Part shown: positions 1-9,085 of the stretch, piece by piece | How positions within the stretch are numbered: the first letter of the stretch is position 1 | Layout of the letters: every line of letters begins with the position of its first letter | Made by a program: the position numbers and the translations under genes | Assembly (NCBI GenBank): GCA_042090305.1 | Contig: JBELJQ010000005.1 | Coordinates: forward strand, 1-64,000 | DNA length: 64,000 nucleotides | DNA from: TMED13 sp042090305 | GTDB taxonomy: Bacteria > Pseudomonadota > Alphaproteobacteria > Methylaequorales > Methylaequoraceae | Direction of reading: 5' to 3' | The notes under the pieces: model-generated | Database searches by the model: none | The model's input: the letters and a program-made list of their open reading frames with translations, nothing else | What the model was told of the DNA's origin: nothing

Positions 1-1995
1 CACATTGTCAGGTGGAACTCATACACTGAGTGTGACAAAAAGACCTGTGACAATATCGGGAAGTAGAGTATATGACGGTACCGCAATAGTATCAAATTCA
101 AGCATTGATACTTTTAATAACAGAGCAGGAAGCGAAACTTTATCATTAACTGGGTCAGGAAGCACTGGTTCAGCTGCAGTTGGCACAGGAAAAGCCATTA
201 CATTAGGGACACTAGCTTTAGCAGATAATTCAGGTTTAGCATCGAATTATTCACTTTCCTCGGGTACTTTTGATGTGACGGTTAAGAATGTGACTTTAGT
301 TGGACGCAGGGCATATGATGGAACAACTTCCGTTAATTCGTCAAATATCTCTTCTACATTTACTGGTTTGGCTGGAAGTGAAACACTAACACTTTCCGGT
401 TCTGGAAGTGTAGCATCTAAAAATGTTGCCGCCGGTCAGTCTGTGACAATTGGTTCAATCGTAATTGCAAATGGAACAGGAGTCGCCAGCAACTACTCCT
501 TAACATCCGCAACACTGGACATTACACAAAGACCTATAAGTTTGAGTGGAACGAGGGTTTATGATGCAACTTCAACGGCTTCGTCATCTGATCTTACTAC
601 ATTGACAAATCTTGTTGGCTCTGAAACATTAGTATTGTCTAACTCAGGAACTGTATCTAATGCGAATGTAGGAACTGACAAAACCGTGACAATAGGTTCA
701 TTAAGTTTAGGAGATGGTTCTAATGGTGGACTTAGTTCAAACTACACATTGTCAGGTGGAACTCATACACTGAGTGTGACAAAAAGACCTGTGACAATAA
801 GTGGTTCAAGGTTTTACGATGGGACAACAACTGTAAGCGCCTCAGATATATCCACTTTCAATAATAGAGCGGGAGGTGAAACACTTACAATTACTGGGTC
901 AGGAAGTATTGCAACAGCAGTTGGAGGCAGTGGCAAAACCATTTCATTAGGTACGCTTAATTTAGGAGATGGAAGCGGGGTAGCCTCAAATTATTCAATA
1001 GCAAGCGGGACTTTTGATGTAAATTCTAGAACGGTTAACATATCAGGTTCGAGAGTTTATGATGGAACAACTACAGTTAGTGGTTCAAACCTTGTTATCG
1101 CAACTGGCGTAGGCAATGAGATTTTAACTGTTACCGGAACAGGAAGTATAATTAGTGCTGATGTTTCCAGTAATAAAGCCGTAACAGCTGGTTCACTAGC
1201 ATTGGCTAGTGGGAGTGGTAATGCGTCAAACTATACAATTGGTTCCATAACATTAAGTGTAACAAAAAGAGCAGTTAATACAGACTTTCAAAAAATATAT
1301 GATGCAAGCACAGACGTTTTGGCGACTAATTTAAAAACCAATGGGATTAGTAATACTGTACTAGGACATTCACTTTCCGTTAGTGGAACTGGTTCAATTT
1401 CAACAACTGGTGTTGAAATCGATAAAACAGTATCAGTAGGCACATTAACTTTATCGGGGGCTCAATCATCCAATTATACATTGTCTGGTGGGGTGCATAC
1501 AGTTGATGTCTCCGCAAGAACAGTTAATGCAAGTGGTTCAAGACATTATGATGGAACAACAAAAGCTAATTCAAATCACTTTTCAAGCTTTAGTAATTCT
1601 GTAGGTAGTGACACGATTACTCTATCTGGTTCTGGTACGATAGCTTCTTCTACTCCTGGTCCTAAAGGAGTTATAATCGGTTCACTCCGGTCTGCTCATC
1701 CTAACTATATTTTAGGAAATGCAAGTCTTGTTGTAACTCAACGCCCAGTTAGTTTGATTGGCTCAAAATTTGTGGATGGAAAAATAATTGTAAAATCCAA
1801 TGAACTTGCTATTGCAAATTTAGCTAACTCAGAGAATCTTACACTTTCAGGAACAGGTAGTATATCAGGTAGTAGTCCTGGTCAATCACATTTAATTAAT
1901 CTACTATCTTTATCTATTTCAAATGGCACTGGCCCTAATGCTGGACAAGTTTCAAATTATACTTTAGTTGGTGGGAGACATTTAATGAGAATTCT
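1..1995 (+). repeat. Eight tandem coding YDG repeats
   Basis: Units of about 225-255 bp follow one another in frame. Each encodes a G-S-R/K-x-Y-D-G/A-x signature near its start. Units 1 and 4 are closest at DNA level and share a 55-bp identical stretch at their boundary. Units 7 and 8 have drifted most. Confidence 0.8.
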
Positions 1996-2188
1996 TCATA
2001 GGTTAACTTTTGTGCAACGAGTTAGAAATATTATGAAAGCCGGTTTATCTGGTAAAAGTGTGATTCGAACACCATCAAGAACAACGCATAGAAGAGTGCC
2101 TGCAGTTGCTGAGAGAATATCCATATCAACTCCTGATCAGTCAATCTCTGTCAGTCCATGCATGCTTAAAAGTGGATATTGTAACTAG
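1..2188 (+). CDS. YDG-repeat secreted adhesin, C-terminal part (5' end outside window)
   Basis: The reading frame is open from the first base, so the gene starts upstream of the window; about 729 residues are visible. It holds eight tandem units of roughly 75-85 residues. Each has a basic start (K/R-R-P/T-V), a G-S-R-x-Y-D-G-T signature, a G-S-E-T-L-T-L-S-G-S-G strand and a closing A-S-N-Y-S/T-L. The units are Ser/Thr/Gly-rich and Cys-free, typical of YDG/MBG-type domains in filamentous-haemagglutinin-like two-partner-secretion exoproteins. Units 7 and 8 are degenerate. A basic tail of about 65 residues follows and ends with a Cys pair, C-x6-C-N. A surface adhesin role is inferred; the N-terminal secretion domain and any TpsB partner are not visible. 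The next gene is an inner-membrane transporter, not TpsB. Confidence 0.75.
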   Translation, partial: TLSGGTHTLSVTKRPVTISGSRVYDGTAIVSNSSIDTFNNRAGSETLSLTGSGSTGSAAVGTGKAITLGTLALADNSGLASNYSLSSGTFDVTVKNVTLVGRRAYDGTTSVNSSNISSTFTGLAGSETLTLSGSGSVASKNVAAGQSVTIGSIVIANGTGVASNYSLTSATLDITQRPISLSGTRVYDATSTASSSDLTTLTNLVGSETLVLSNSGTVSNANVGTDKTVTIGSLSLGDGSNGGLSSNYTLSGGTHTLSVTKRPVTISGSRFYDGTTTVSASDISTFNNRAGGETLTITGSGSIATAVGGSGKTISLGTLNLGDGSGVASNYSIASGTFDVNSRTVNISGSRVYDGTTTVSGSNLVIATGVGNEILTVTGTGSIISADVSSNKAVTAGSLALASGSGNASNYTIGSITLSVTKRAVNTDFQKIYDASTDVLATNLKTNGISNTVLGHSLSVSGTGSISTTGVEIDKTVSVGTLTLSGAQSSNYTLSGGVHTVDVSARTVNASGSRHYDGTTKANSNHFSSFSNSVGSDTITLSGSGTIASSTPGPKGVIIGSLRSAHPNYILGNASLVVTQRPVSLIGSKFVDGKIIVKSNELAIANLANSENLTLSGTGSISGSSPGQSHLINLLSLSISNGTGPNAGQVSNYTLVGGRHLMRILHRLTFVQRVRNIMKAGLSGKSVIRTPSRTTHRRVPAVAERISISTPDQSISVSPCMLKSGYCN
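745..799 (+). repeat. 55-bp exact direct repeat of bases 1-55
   Basis: Bases 745-799 are identical to bases 1-55. The two copies lie 744 bp apart, which is 248 codons, or three repeat units. Recombination between them would delete or duplicate exactly three units without breaking the frame. Confidence 0.85.
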
Positions 2189-2217
2189 TTAAACTCACAT
2201 TAATTAAAATTTATAAA

Positions 2218-3432
2218 TTGATTTCATTATTAAAAAAAAAATACATTAGGGATTGGTGTTTATTCGATTTTAGCATTTCAAGTTACCCTACTCTAATATT
2301 AACATTCTTTTATGGTTCATTTTATGTCAAACAAATAGCAGACAACGAAATTGTTGGAACAAGTGATTGGGGATATTCCATCTCCATAGCTAGCGTATTA
2401 ACATTTTTACTTTTCTCTTGTTTGTTGTTTCTAAAAAATAAGAGCTTAAGGAAACTAAACTTATCCTTTTTCCTTTTCTTTTTTTATTCGTTAATTTTGT
2501 CAATGGTTTGCCTTTTTTTCTTAGATAAGGGTACTTATAATCTTTTACCGTTACTATTTATAATAATATCCTTCGTATCATTTGAAGTTCTAAATTTTTT
2601 TTATAACTTATCGCTCCACAAAATTTCTAAAAGAAGTTTTCATGGGGCTGTTTCAAATCTTGGGTGGGCATCAGGGTATGTTGGCGGGTTGCTTTCATTA
2701 CTGCTTATATTTATATTTATTAAATTAACAAGGAGCGAGAATTATGAGTTTCTTGGATTTTCTTCTTTTTTATTTATAGGCCCATTCGTAGCCGTTTGGT
2801 GTTTAATATTTGGTCGATTACATTTGAATAATTTTAAAGATAAAACCTTTTCAATCCCTATGATTCATAATATTCTACCTGAACTAAAAAAATCAGGACT
2901 TCTGCGGTTTCTATTAGGTTATTTCTTTTTTAATAACGGAGTAATATGCATATTTGTTTTCGCTAGCATGTTTGCATCACTCCTATTTGACCTAAAAGAG
3001 ACAGAGATATTGTTAATGGGAGTATTTATTAATTTGAGTGGTGTAGTTGGTTGCCTGGTTCTGGGTAGTATAGACGATAAAGTAGGTTCAGAAAAGATTG
3101 TTATTTCATGTTCTTTGCTACTCTTCTTTTTAACCTTAGCACTTTATTTTATAGAAAGTGTCTTTTTGTTTTGGATAATAGCTATGTTAATAGGGTTTTT
3201 TGTTGGACCAATACAGGCATCAAGTAGAAGTGTTATTGCTAAGAGTTCATTAAGTAAAAATCAAACAGTTTCATTTAGTATTTTTACGATATTTGGTAGT
3301 TTATGCTCAATATTAGGCCCATTTTTAGTAAGTATAATAATAGATATATCAGACTCTATAAGATTGGGACTATGCGTAATTTCTTTATTCTTCATTATTC
3401 CTGTATTACTATATACTATAAATAGGCACTAA
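2218..3432 (+). CDS. UMF1/Atg22-like major facilitator transporter
   Basis: A 404-residue integral membrane protein with about 12 hydrophobic segments. The N-terminus has an R-D-W-C-L-F-D-F-S-x-S-S-Y motif and then G-T-S-D-W-G-Y. These resemble the W-A-L-Y-D-W-A-N-S-A-F signature of the UMF1/Atg22 branch of the major facilitator superfamily. The best start is TTG at 2218; no ATG is well placed. It begins 29 bp after the adhesin gene and ends tail-to-tail with purH. Substrate unknown: Atg22 is linked to amino-acid efflux in yeast, but bacterial members are uncharacterised. Confidence 0.6.
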   Translation: MISLLKKKYIRDWCLFDFSISSYPTLILTFFYGSFYVKQIADNEIVGTSDWGYSISIASVLTFLLFSCLLFLKNKSLRKLNLSFFLFFFYSLILSMVCLFFLDKGTYNLLPLLFIIISFVSFEVLNFFYNLSLHKISKRSFHGAVSNLGWASGYVGGLLSLLLIFIFIKLTRSENYEFLGFSSFLFIGPFVAVWCLIFGRLHLNNFKDKTFSIPMIHNILPELKKSGLLRFLLGYFFFNNGVICIFVFASMFASLLFDLKETEILLMGVFINLSGVVGCLVLGSIDDKVGSEKIVISCSLLLFFLTLALYFIESVFLFWIIAMLIGFFVGPIQASSRSVIAKSSLSKNQTVSFSIFTIFGSLCSILGPFLVSIIIDISDSIRLGLCVISLFFIIPVLLYTINRH

Positions 3433-3433
3433 T

Positions 3434-4975
3434 TTAGTGTCTAAAATGTCGTATATTAGTAAATACTATAGGTATTTCCTTTTCATTGGCAGATTCTATT
3501 ACAATTCTATCATTCAAAGAACCACCTGGCTGAATTATTCCTTTAATATTATTGGCAGAACATAACTTAATAATATCAGGGAAAGGAAAAAAACCATCGG
3601 ATGCTAGAACAGGTTTTGAATTTTTAAAGTTCTTTTTCATTTTAGAGATTGCGAGGATAGTTGAGTCAATACGGCTTGTTTGACCAACTCCAATTCCAAG
3701 TGTACTTAGATTGGATGCAAGAACTATTGCATTAGAGTTTACATGCTTTGCTACTGTAAAGGCAAAGATCATGTCATCTATATCATTTTTACTTGGATTT
3801 TTTGTGGTTTGGAAATGTAAGTCAGATTTTGATATGATTTTTCTATCCTTTTCCTGCACTAGAATAAAGTTGGGGGTTGATTTGATGTGAAACTTTTTTT
3901 GTTTTTTTGTTTTTTTGTACTTTATAAGTATAAGATTCTTCTTTTTTGATAGAAGATCTTTAGCTTTAGTAGAAAAATCTGGAGCAATCACAATTTCGGT
4001 AAAGATTTTAGCTATTTGTGTTGCTGTTTTTTCGTTAACCTCTTGATTAAAGGCAACAACTCCACCAAAGGCGCTTGTTTTATCACATGTAAGGGCCTTT
4101 TTGTATGCTTTATGTTGGATATTATCTAGAGCTACACCACACGGATTTCCATGCTTAACAATTACACAGGAATTTTTTTCAAACTCATAAGATAACTCTA
4201 CTGCAGACTCAAGATCATAAATATTATTAAAAGAGAGACTCTTACCATTAATCTGTGATAGTTTATTATTTCCATACTTGTAATAGGCACCAGACTGATG
4301 GGGATTCTCACCATATCTTAAATCTTTTATTTTTTTAAGAGGAATTGAAGAATTTGTTTCACATATTGCAGTGTTATCTTTATTAAACCAACTTGAAATC
4401 AGGCTTTCATAATATGCTGTATTTTCAAAGGCAAGACCTGCTAATTTTTTTCTAGTATCTTTCGAAATAAAACCATTATCTCTAATTTCATTTACAAATA
4501 CGTCATATTGGTCAGGGTTACTGAGTGTTATAACATTCTTATAATTCTTAGCTGCTGCCCTAATCATGGTTGGACCGCCAATATCTATATTTTCTATACA
4601 TTTTTCATCAGAGTTCCTAGAATTAGATGATATTTTCTCGAATGGATATAAATTTACTACTACCAAATCTATGAAGTTAAATTTTGAAACTTCCATTTCC
4701 TCAAGGTGTTTTTTATTTTTCTTATCTGCCAATAAGCCTGAATGAATTTTAGGGTGTAAGGTTTTCACTCTTCCATTTAGTATTTCGGTAAATTTTGTAT
4801 ATTTAGATATTTCAACAAGATTAATTTTAGAACTAAGAGACTTTAAATACTTAGCTGTTCCTCCTGTGCTCAGTACTTCAACTTTATTTTTAATAAAATA
4901 ATCTATTAAGATATTAATTTTTGATTTGTCATATACAGAAACTAAAGCTCTTTTGATTGTCATTTTATTGGTCAT
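3434..4975 (-). CDS. purH: Bifunctional AICAR formyltransferase / IMP cyclohydrolase
   Basis: Catalyses the last two steps of de novo IMP synthesis. The N-terminal MGS-like cyclohydrolase domain has S-T-G-G-T-A (residues 36-41) and G-R-V-K-T-L-H-P-K-I-H. The AICAR transformylase domain has K-H-G-N-P-C-G and S-A-F-G-G-V-V-A-F-N. The C-terminus ends in the family-typical R-H-F-R-H. At 513 residues it is close to the usual 520-530. A lysine-rich insertion (about 3895-3925) is encoded by long T-runs on the plus strand but the frame stays open. The start at 4975 overlaps the upstream gene by 11 bp; an in-frame ATG at 4963 (M-T-I-K-R-A-L) fits the family N-terminus equally well. It is last in a run of three minus-strand genes. 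Confidence 0.95.
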   Translation of the reverse strand: MTNKMTIKRALVSVYDKSKINILIDYFIKNKVEVLSTGGTAKYLKSLSSKINLVEISKYTKFTEILNGRVKTLHPKIHSGLLADKKNKKHLEEMEVSKFNFIDLVVVNLYPFEKISSNSRNSDEKCIENIDIGGPTMIRAAAKNYKNVITLSNPDQYDVFVNEIRDNGFISKDTRKKLAGLAFENTAYYESLISSWFNKDNTAICETNSSIPLKKIKDLRYGENPHQSGAYYKYGNNKLSQINGKSLSFNNIYDLESAVELSYEFEKNSCVIVKHGNPCGVALDNIQHKAYKKALTCDKTSAFGGVVAFNQEVNEKTATQIAKIFTEIVIAPDFSTKAKDLLSKKKNLILIKYKKTKKQKKFHIKSTPNFILVQEKDRKIISKSDLHFQTTKNPSKNDIDDMIFAFTVAKHVNSNAIVLASNLSTLGIGVGQTSRIDSTILAISKMKKNFKNSKPVLASDGFFPFPDIIKLCSANNIKGIIQPGGSLNDRIVIESANEKEIPIVFTNIRHFRH

Positions 4976-6788
4976 GTATTTTTTTGAACTCAGGTAGTAA
5001 TTTCATAATATCATTTAAGGGATGCTCAATACTATTATTTTCTATTCTTGAAATTAATTTATTAAGTTTTGATAGATTTGATACAAACGAATATTCAGTG
5101 GCACATAAAATCCCACTAATATTAGTTTTCTTTATCTTTTCTTCCTTGAAATATAGGTCTTCACTTATTTTTTCTCCTTTTCTTAGCCCAGTAATTTCTA
5201 TTTTGACTTCATCTAAATTTTTTCCAGATAGAGTAATCATTTTTTTTGCGAGATCCTTAATCAAAACTGGTTTTCCCATCTCTAAAATATAAATCTCTCC
5301 ATTTTTCCTACTTTTTATTTGTGATGATATAATAACAAGTTCTACGGCTTCTCGTATGGTCATGAAATATCTCTGAACTTTAGGATGGGTTATCGTTATC
5401 GTTCCATTAGTTTTTATTTGTTCCTCAAATATTGGAACAACCGAACCAGTTGAACCGAGAACATTTCCAAATCTTACAATTGAAAAGGAAGAGACCTTTG
5501 ATTTTTTTGATATCTCTTGTATATATTTTTCCGATAATCTCTTGGTGGCTCCCATAATATTTGATGGATAAACCGCTTTATCAGTTGAGATAAATATCAT
5601 TTTCTCCACCTTTTGCTTAATACATAGTTCGCATAGAAAAACTGTAGATAAGAAATTGGTTTTTAGAGCTTCCAAGGGATCACTTTCGACAAAAGTTATA
5701 TGCTTTAATGCTGCAGCATGAAAAACATAATTTGGTTTGTGGATGTCTAATACTTTAGTTAGTTTTATTTTATCTCTTACATCAGTGAGAGACTCGATAC
5801 ATTGGCCTTTAAGTTCCTGGGTGATTTTGAATAGAGCATATTCATTATTATCAAGTACTATTAATTTTTTCGGATTAAGAGAAATTATTTGTCTGCATAA
5901 TTCACTTCCAATAGTTCCGCCCGCACCAGTGACTAAGACAGTTTTATTCATAATATCTTTTAGTTTGCTTGTATCATTTACATTTTGTTTTCTTCCCAAA
6001 ACATCTTCGATAACAATGGGTGAAGTATCAAATATTTTTTCATTTAGCGAAAGGTTAAAGACTTTATTAGCCTGCCCAATAGCTAGTCCATTCTTTTTTG
6101 CAAATATGTAAATTATTTCAATTAGATCCTTCCTAATATTTTGGTTAACAATAATAATTCGTTCTGGAATATTTTTTGTTTGATTAATGTACATACTCTC
6201 AAAGTTCTTGAACTTTTCAAGAGATCCAATGATTGGAATATTATGAATTCTTCTGCCAACAGATCTTTCTCTCATAGAAATTATTCCGATAATGTTATAC
6301 GGTGCATTTCTATCTATTTTTGTATATCTAGCAAAGTTTTCAGCAGAAGAACTATCACCGACAATTAGTGTCGAAATTTTTTTTAATGAATCTTTTTTTA
6401 GATTATCTTTAATGATCCTATAAATCAATCTTGGACTAATAGCACCAAATATCGAGATAATAAATAAAAGAACTGGAAAGGACCTGGGAATATTTTCCAA
6501 TCTTATTATTAAGAATAACAACGCAATTATTATCAAAGTAGAAATTGTTATACTTTTTAATATAGAAACCATTTCATGAGTAGAAGCGTAACGCCAAATT
6601 CCATGGTAAAGGCCATATAAATTTAATAAAACAATATTAAGAATTGCAAATACGATAGAGTAAATCCAGATTTGGCTAAATAAATAATACGCCTGATCAA
6701 ATTCAAGTCTAAGCCATAAAGAAATAAAGAAGGATATACAGAAAATGAAAATATCATGTAGAATTGTTAATGGAATTCTAATGTTCAT
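4965..6788 (-). CDS. CapD/PglF/WbpM-type nucleotide-sugar 4,6-dehydratase, membrane-bound
   Basis: A 607-residue protein with four N-terminal membrane segments (about residues 8-120), a CoA-binding-like domain (about 135-260) and an SDR domain starting at T-G-A-G-G-T-I-G (287-294). The active-site region S-T-D-K-A-V-Y-P-S-N-I-M-G-A-T-K-R (401-417) is typical of the FlaA1/PglF/WbpM group. These enzymes convert UDP-GlcNAc into 4-keto-6-deoxy sugars for O-antigen, capsule or glycoprotein glycans. It overlaps the upstream glycosyltransferase by 11 bp, so the two are likely co-translated. The exact sugar product cannot be read from sequence. Confidence 0.85.
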   Translation of the reverse strand: MNIRIPLTILHDIFIFCISFFISLWLRLEFDQAYYLFSQIWIYSIVFAILNIVLLNLYGLYHGIWRYASTHEMVSILKSITISTLIIIALLFLIIRLENIPRSFPVLLFIISIFGAISPRLIYRIIKDNLKKDSLKKISTLIVGDSSSAENFARYTKIDRNAPYNIIGIISMRERSVGRRIHNIPIIGSLEKFKNFESMYINQTKNIPERIIIVNQNIRKDLIEIIYIFAKKNGLAIGQANKVFNLSLNEKIFDTSPIVIEDVLGRKQNVNDTSKLKDIMNKTVLVTGAGGTIGSELCRQIISLNPKKLIVLDNNEYALFKITQELKGQCIESLTDVRDKIKLTKVLDIHKPNYVFHAAALKHITFVESDPLEALKTNFLSTVFLCELCIKQKVEKMIFISTDKAVYPSNIMGATKRLSEKYIQEISKKSKVSSFSIVRFGNVLGSTGSVVPIFEEQIKTNGTITITHPKVQRYFMTIREAVELVIISSQIKSRKNGEIYILEMGKPVLIKDLAKKMITLSGKNLDEVKIEITGLRKGEKISEDLYFKEEKIKKTNISGILCATEYSFVSNLSKLNKLISRIENNSIEHPLNDIMKLLPEFKKIHDQ

Positions 6789-7803
6789 AAGATTTCCTTG
6801 TTTCGAAAAAATATAAAAGTACCAAAGAAAGAATTATTGAAGTGAAAAGGGCTGAGAACGGAAATTGTGTTGACATCATTCCTAGTATCAAAAGTAGAGA
6901 ATTAAGTATCATTATCCTTTTAAGAACATAATTATGAGAAAAACCCCTTCTTATTATTTTTTGATAAAAGTGAGAACTATGAGCTTGAAAAATATTCTGA
7001 TTAGTGACTAATCTTATGATTAAAGTAATAGATGAATCTAAAAGATAATACATATTAATGATTAAGAATGGGATGATTATATTACTATAAAGGAAATTTG
7101 AAATCATTATAAATCCAACCAAAAATCCGCAACTAATAGAACCCACATCACCTAAAAAAACTTTTGCAGGAGTCTTGTTGAACCTGTAAAAAGCAATGAA
7201 CACAGTAAGAATCATTAAACTTAATATTTGGTATTCAATATTAATTTTCCCAAAAAGTGATAATAAATTTGTTAACAAAGCAATAGAGCATATCTGAAGT
7301 GTTGTGATCCCATCCATCCCATCCATAAAATTATAAAGATTAATAATCCAAATCCAGAATAAAGAAAATAAAATTATTAGTAAAAAGATTACTAAAAATG
7401 ACTGTTCAAATTCTAGATAACTTTGAATGGTATTTGCTAGGTTAAATATTTCATTTCTAAAAAGAAATAAGGAGAAAATTACAATTAAAAAATGAAATAG
7501 TAGGCGTACTTTTGTGCTAAGATTCTTTAGATCGTCGACAAAAGATATCGAACTAAGGAGTAAACATAAAAGTAAGACTATAATCCAATTAATAGTAAGT
7601 AATTTATTAAAATAAAGAAGGATTAAAGTTGAAATAATAATAAGTGGAATTATTATGATTCCAGCACCTTTGGGTGTGGGAAACTTATGATTACTTCTCA
7701 ATCCAGGGTAATCAATCAATGAGAATTTATTAAGAAGTTTTATTGATTTGTTAATTAAAAGGATTGAAAAAAAATATAAAAAGATGGAATAAACTATAAT
7801 CAT
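6778..7803 (-). CDS. WecA/WbpL-type undecaprenyl-phosphate sugar-1-phosphate transferase
   Basis: A 341-residue polytopic protein of glycosyltransferase family 4 (MraY/WecA). Visible family motifs are V-D-D-L (89-92), N-F-M-D-G-M-D-G (158-165), F-L-G-D-V-G-S with Asp219, and H-S-S-H (275-278). These enzymes transfer a HexNAc-1-phosphate to undecaprenyl phosphate at the inner membrane and so start O-antigen or capsule units. The partner dehydratase directly downstream and the divergent UDP-sugar dehydrogenase support a surface-glycan role rather than peptidoglycan. Only 30 bp separate its start from the divergent gene. Confidence 0.85.
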   Translation of the reverse strand: MIIVYSIFLYFFSILLINKSIKLLNKFSLIDYPGLRSNHKFPTPKGAGIIIIPLIIISTLILLYFNKLLTINWIIVLLLCLLLSSISFVDDLKNLSTKVRLLFHFLIVIFSLFLFRNEIFNLANTIQSYLEFEQSFLVIFLLIILFSLFWIWIINLYNFMDGMDGITTLQICSIALLTNLLSLFGKINIEYQILSLMILTVFIAFYRFNKTPAKVFLGDVGSISCGFLVGFIMISNFLYSNIIIPFLIINMYYLLDSSITLIIRLVTNQNIFQAHSSHFYQKIIRRGFSHNYVLKRIMILNSLLLILGMMSTQFPFSALFTSIILSLVLLYFFETRKSYEH

Positions 7804-7833
7804 GATAAAACACTACTATATCAAAGTTTAATA

Positions 7834-9084
7834 ATGAATGAAAAGAAAATAGCAATACTGGGCTTGGGTTATGTTGGTTTGCCATTAGCCGTAAATTTAT
7901 CACCTCATTTCAAGGTTATTGGGTTTGATATATCCATTGAAAGAATCAAGGAACTGAATCTTGGAATTGATAAAACTCTTGAAGTTGAAAAAAAGGATCT
8001 AAAAAAAGCATTAAATAAAAACTTAATAATAACCAACAAACAAAAAGATTTAATTAACAGTAATGTGTATATTGCAACAGTACCTACTCCAATCGATAAC
8101 CAAAATAAGCCCGACCTCAAACCCCTGAAAAGCGTATGTAAAATTATCGCAGGTCTTTTAAAGAAAGGTGATATCGTTGTTTTTGAAAGCACTGTTTTTC
8201 CAGGAGCCACAGAGGAAGTTTGCGCAAATGAACTTGAAAAGAACAAGAAAAAATTAAAATCTGGAACTGATTTTTTTCTTGGGTACTCTCCTGAGAGAGT
8301 GAACCCAGGTGATAAAGAGCATACAATAGATAGAATAAATAAGGTGATATCTGGACAAAATTCAAATGTTGAAAAGGTACTATTGAATATTTATTCAAAA
8401 CTAACTTCAGGAGAAATCCATTTAGCCAAGAATATTAAAGTAGCTGAAGCATCAAAAGTTATTGAGAATGCACAAAGAGATATAAATATTGCATTTATAA
8501 ACGAAGTTACACAGATTTGCTCTAAATTAGGTATCAGTGTTTATGATGTGTTGGAGGCATCAAAAACGAAATGGAACTTTTTGCCTTTTTCGCCTGGTCT
8601 TGTTGGAGGCCATTGTATAGGAGTTGATCCCTATTATCTTTCACATAAAGCAATTCAACTAAAGATTATTCCTAATGTAATTTTGTCGGGTCGTAAGACA
8701 AACGATCAGATGCCAAGATTTGTATCACAACAAATTCGGACTAAATTAAAAAAAAATGCTAAAGTTCTATTCTTAGGATTGACATTTAAAGAAGATGTAC
8801 CTGATCTAAGGAACTCAAAGTCAGTTGAGTTGCTAAAAATACTTAAAAGCTTAAAAATAGAAATAGATACTTTTGATCCTTTTGTGAGAAATTCAGATTT
8901 TAAAAATATTGACTTTGATAAGATTATTCATAGTTCATATGATGGTATCATCATATCGGTACCACATTCTTTTTTTATTGAAAAAATTAGTACAATTAAA
9001 AAATTTCTCAAGCCAAATGGTATAATTTTTGACATTAAAGGTGTGTTAAAAAAAAGGGAATTAAAAAATTATTGGTCTCTTTAA
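7834..9084 (+). CDS. UDP-N-acetylhexosamine 6-dehydrogenase (TviB/WbpA type)
   Basis: A 416-residue UDP-glucose/GDP-mannose dehydrogenase family protein that oxidises C6 of a UDP-sugar to a uronic acid using NAD. It shows the N-terminal Rossmann motif G-L-G-Y-V-G-L-P (10-17), P-T-P-I-D (84-88), S-T-V-F-P-G (119-124), the Y-S-P-E-R-V-N-P-G segment, and the catalytic Cys261 in G-G-H-C-I-G-V-D-P. The P-T-P-I-D..K-P-D-L pattern is typical of the TviB/WbpA (UDP-GlcNAc or UDP-GalNAc) branch. Divergent from the WecA-type gene and convergent with the heparinase-like gene, 1 bp away. Confidence 0.85.
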   Translation: MNEKKIAILGLGYVGLPLAVNLSPHFKVIGFDISIERIKELNLGIDKTLEVEKKDLKKALNKNLIITNKQKDLINSNVYIATVPTPIDNQNKPDLKPLKSVCKIIAGLLKKGDIVVFESTVFPGATEEVCANELEKNKKKLKSGTDFFLGYSPERVNPGDKEHTIDRINKVISGQNSNVEKVLLNIYSKLTSGEIHLAKNIKVAEASKVIENAQRDINIAFINEVTQICSKLGISVYDVLEASKTKWNFLPFSPGLVGGHCIGVDPYYLSHKAIQLKIIPNVILSGRKTNDQMPRFVSQQIRTKLKKNAKVLFLGLTFKEDVPDLRNSKSVELLKILKSLKIEIDTFDPFVRNSDFKNIDFDKIIHSSYDGIIISVPHSFFIEKISTIKKFLKPNGIIFDIKGVLKKRELKNYWSL

Positions 9085-9085
9085 G

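Noticed and set aside
1..1995. Regularly spaced repeats, possible CRISPR-like array
   Set aside because: The repeats are about 240 bp, diverged, coding and in one open frame; there are no short identical repeats with unique spacers and no cas genes.
2218..3432. Gene after the adhesin as a TpsB secretion partner
   Set aside because: It encodes a multi-helix inner-membrane transporter, not an outer-membrane beta-barrel with POTRA domains.
3895..3925. Long homopolymer runs in purH as a possible second frameshift
   Set aside because: The purH frame is continuous through the runs and the protein is full length with an intact C-terminus.
7905..8398. Minus-strand ORFs antisense to the UDP-sugar dehydrogenase
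   Set aside because: Opposite strand of a clearly conserved enzyme; products show no family features.
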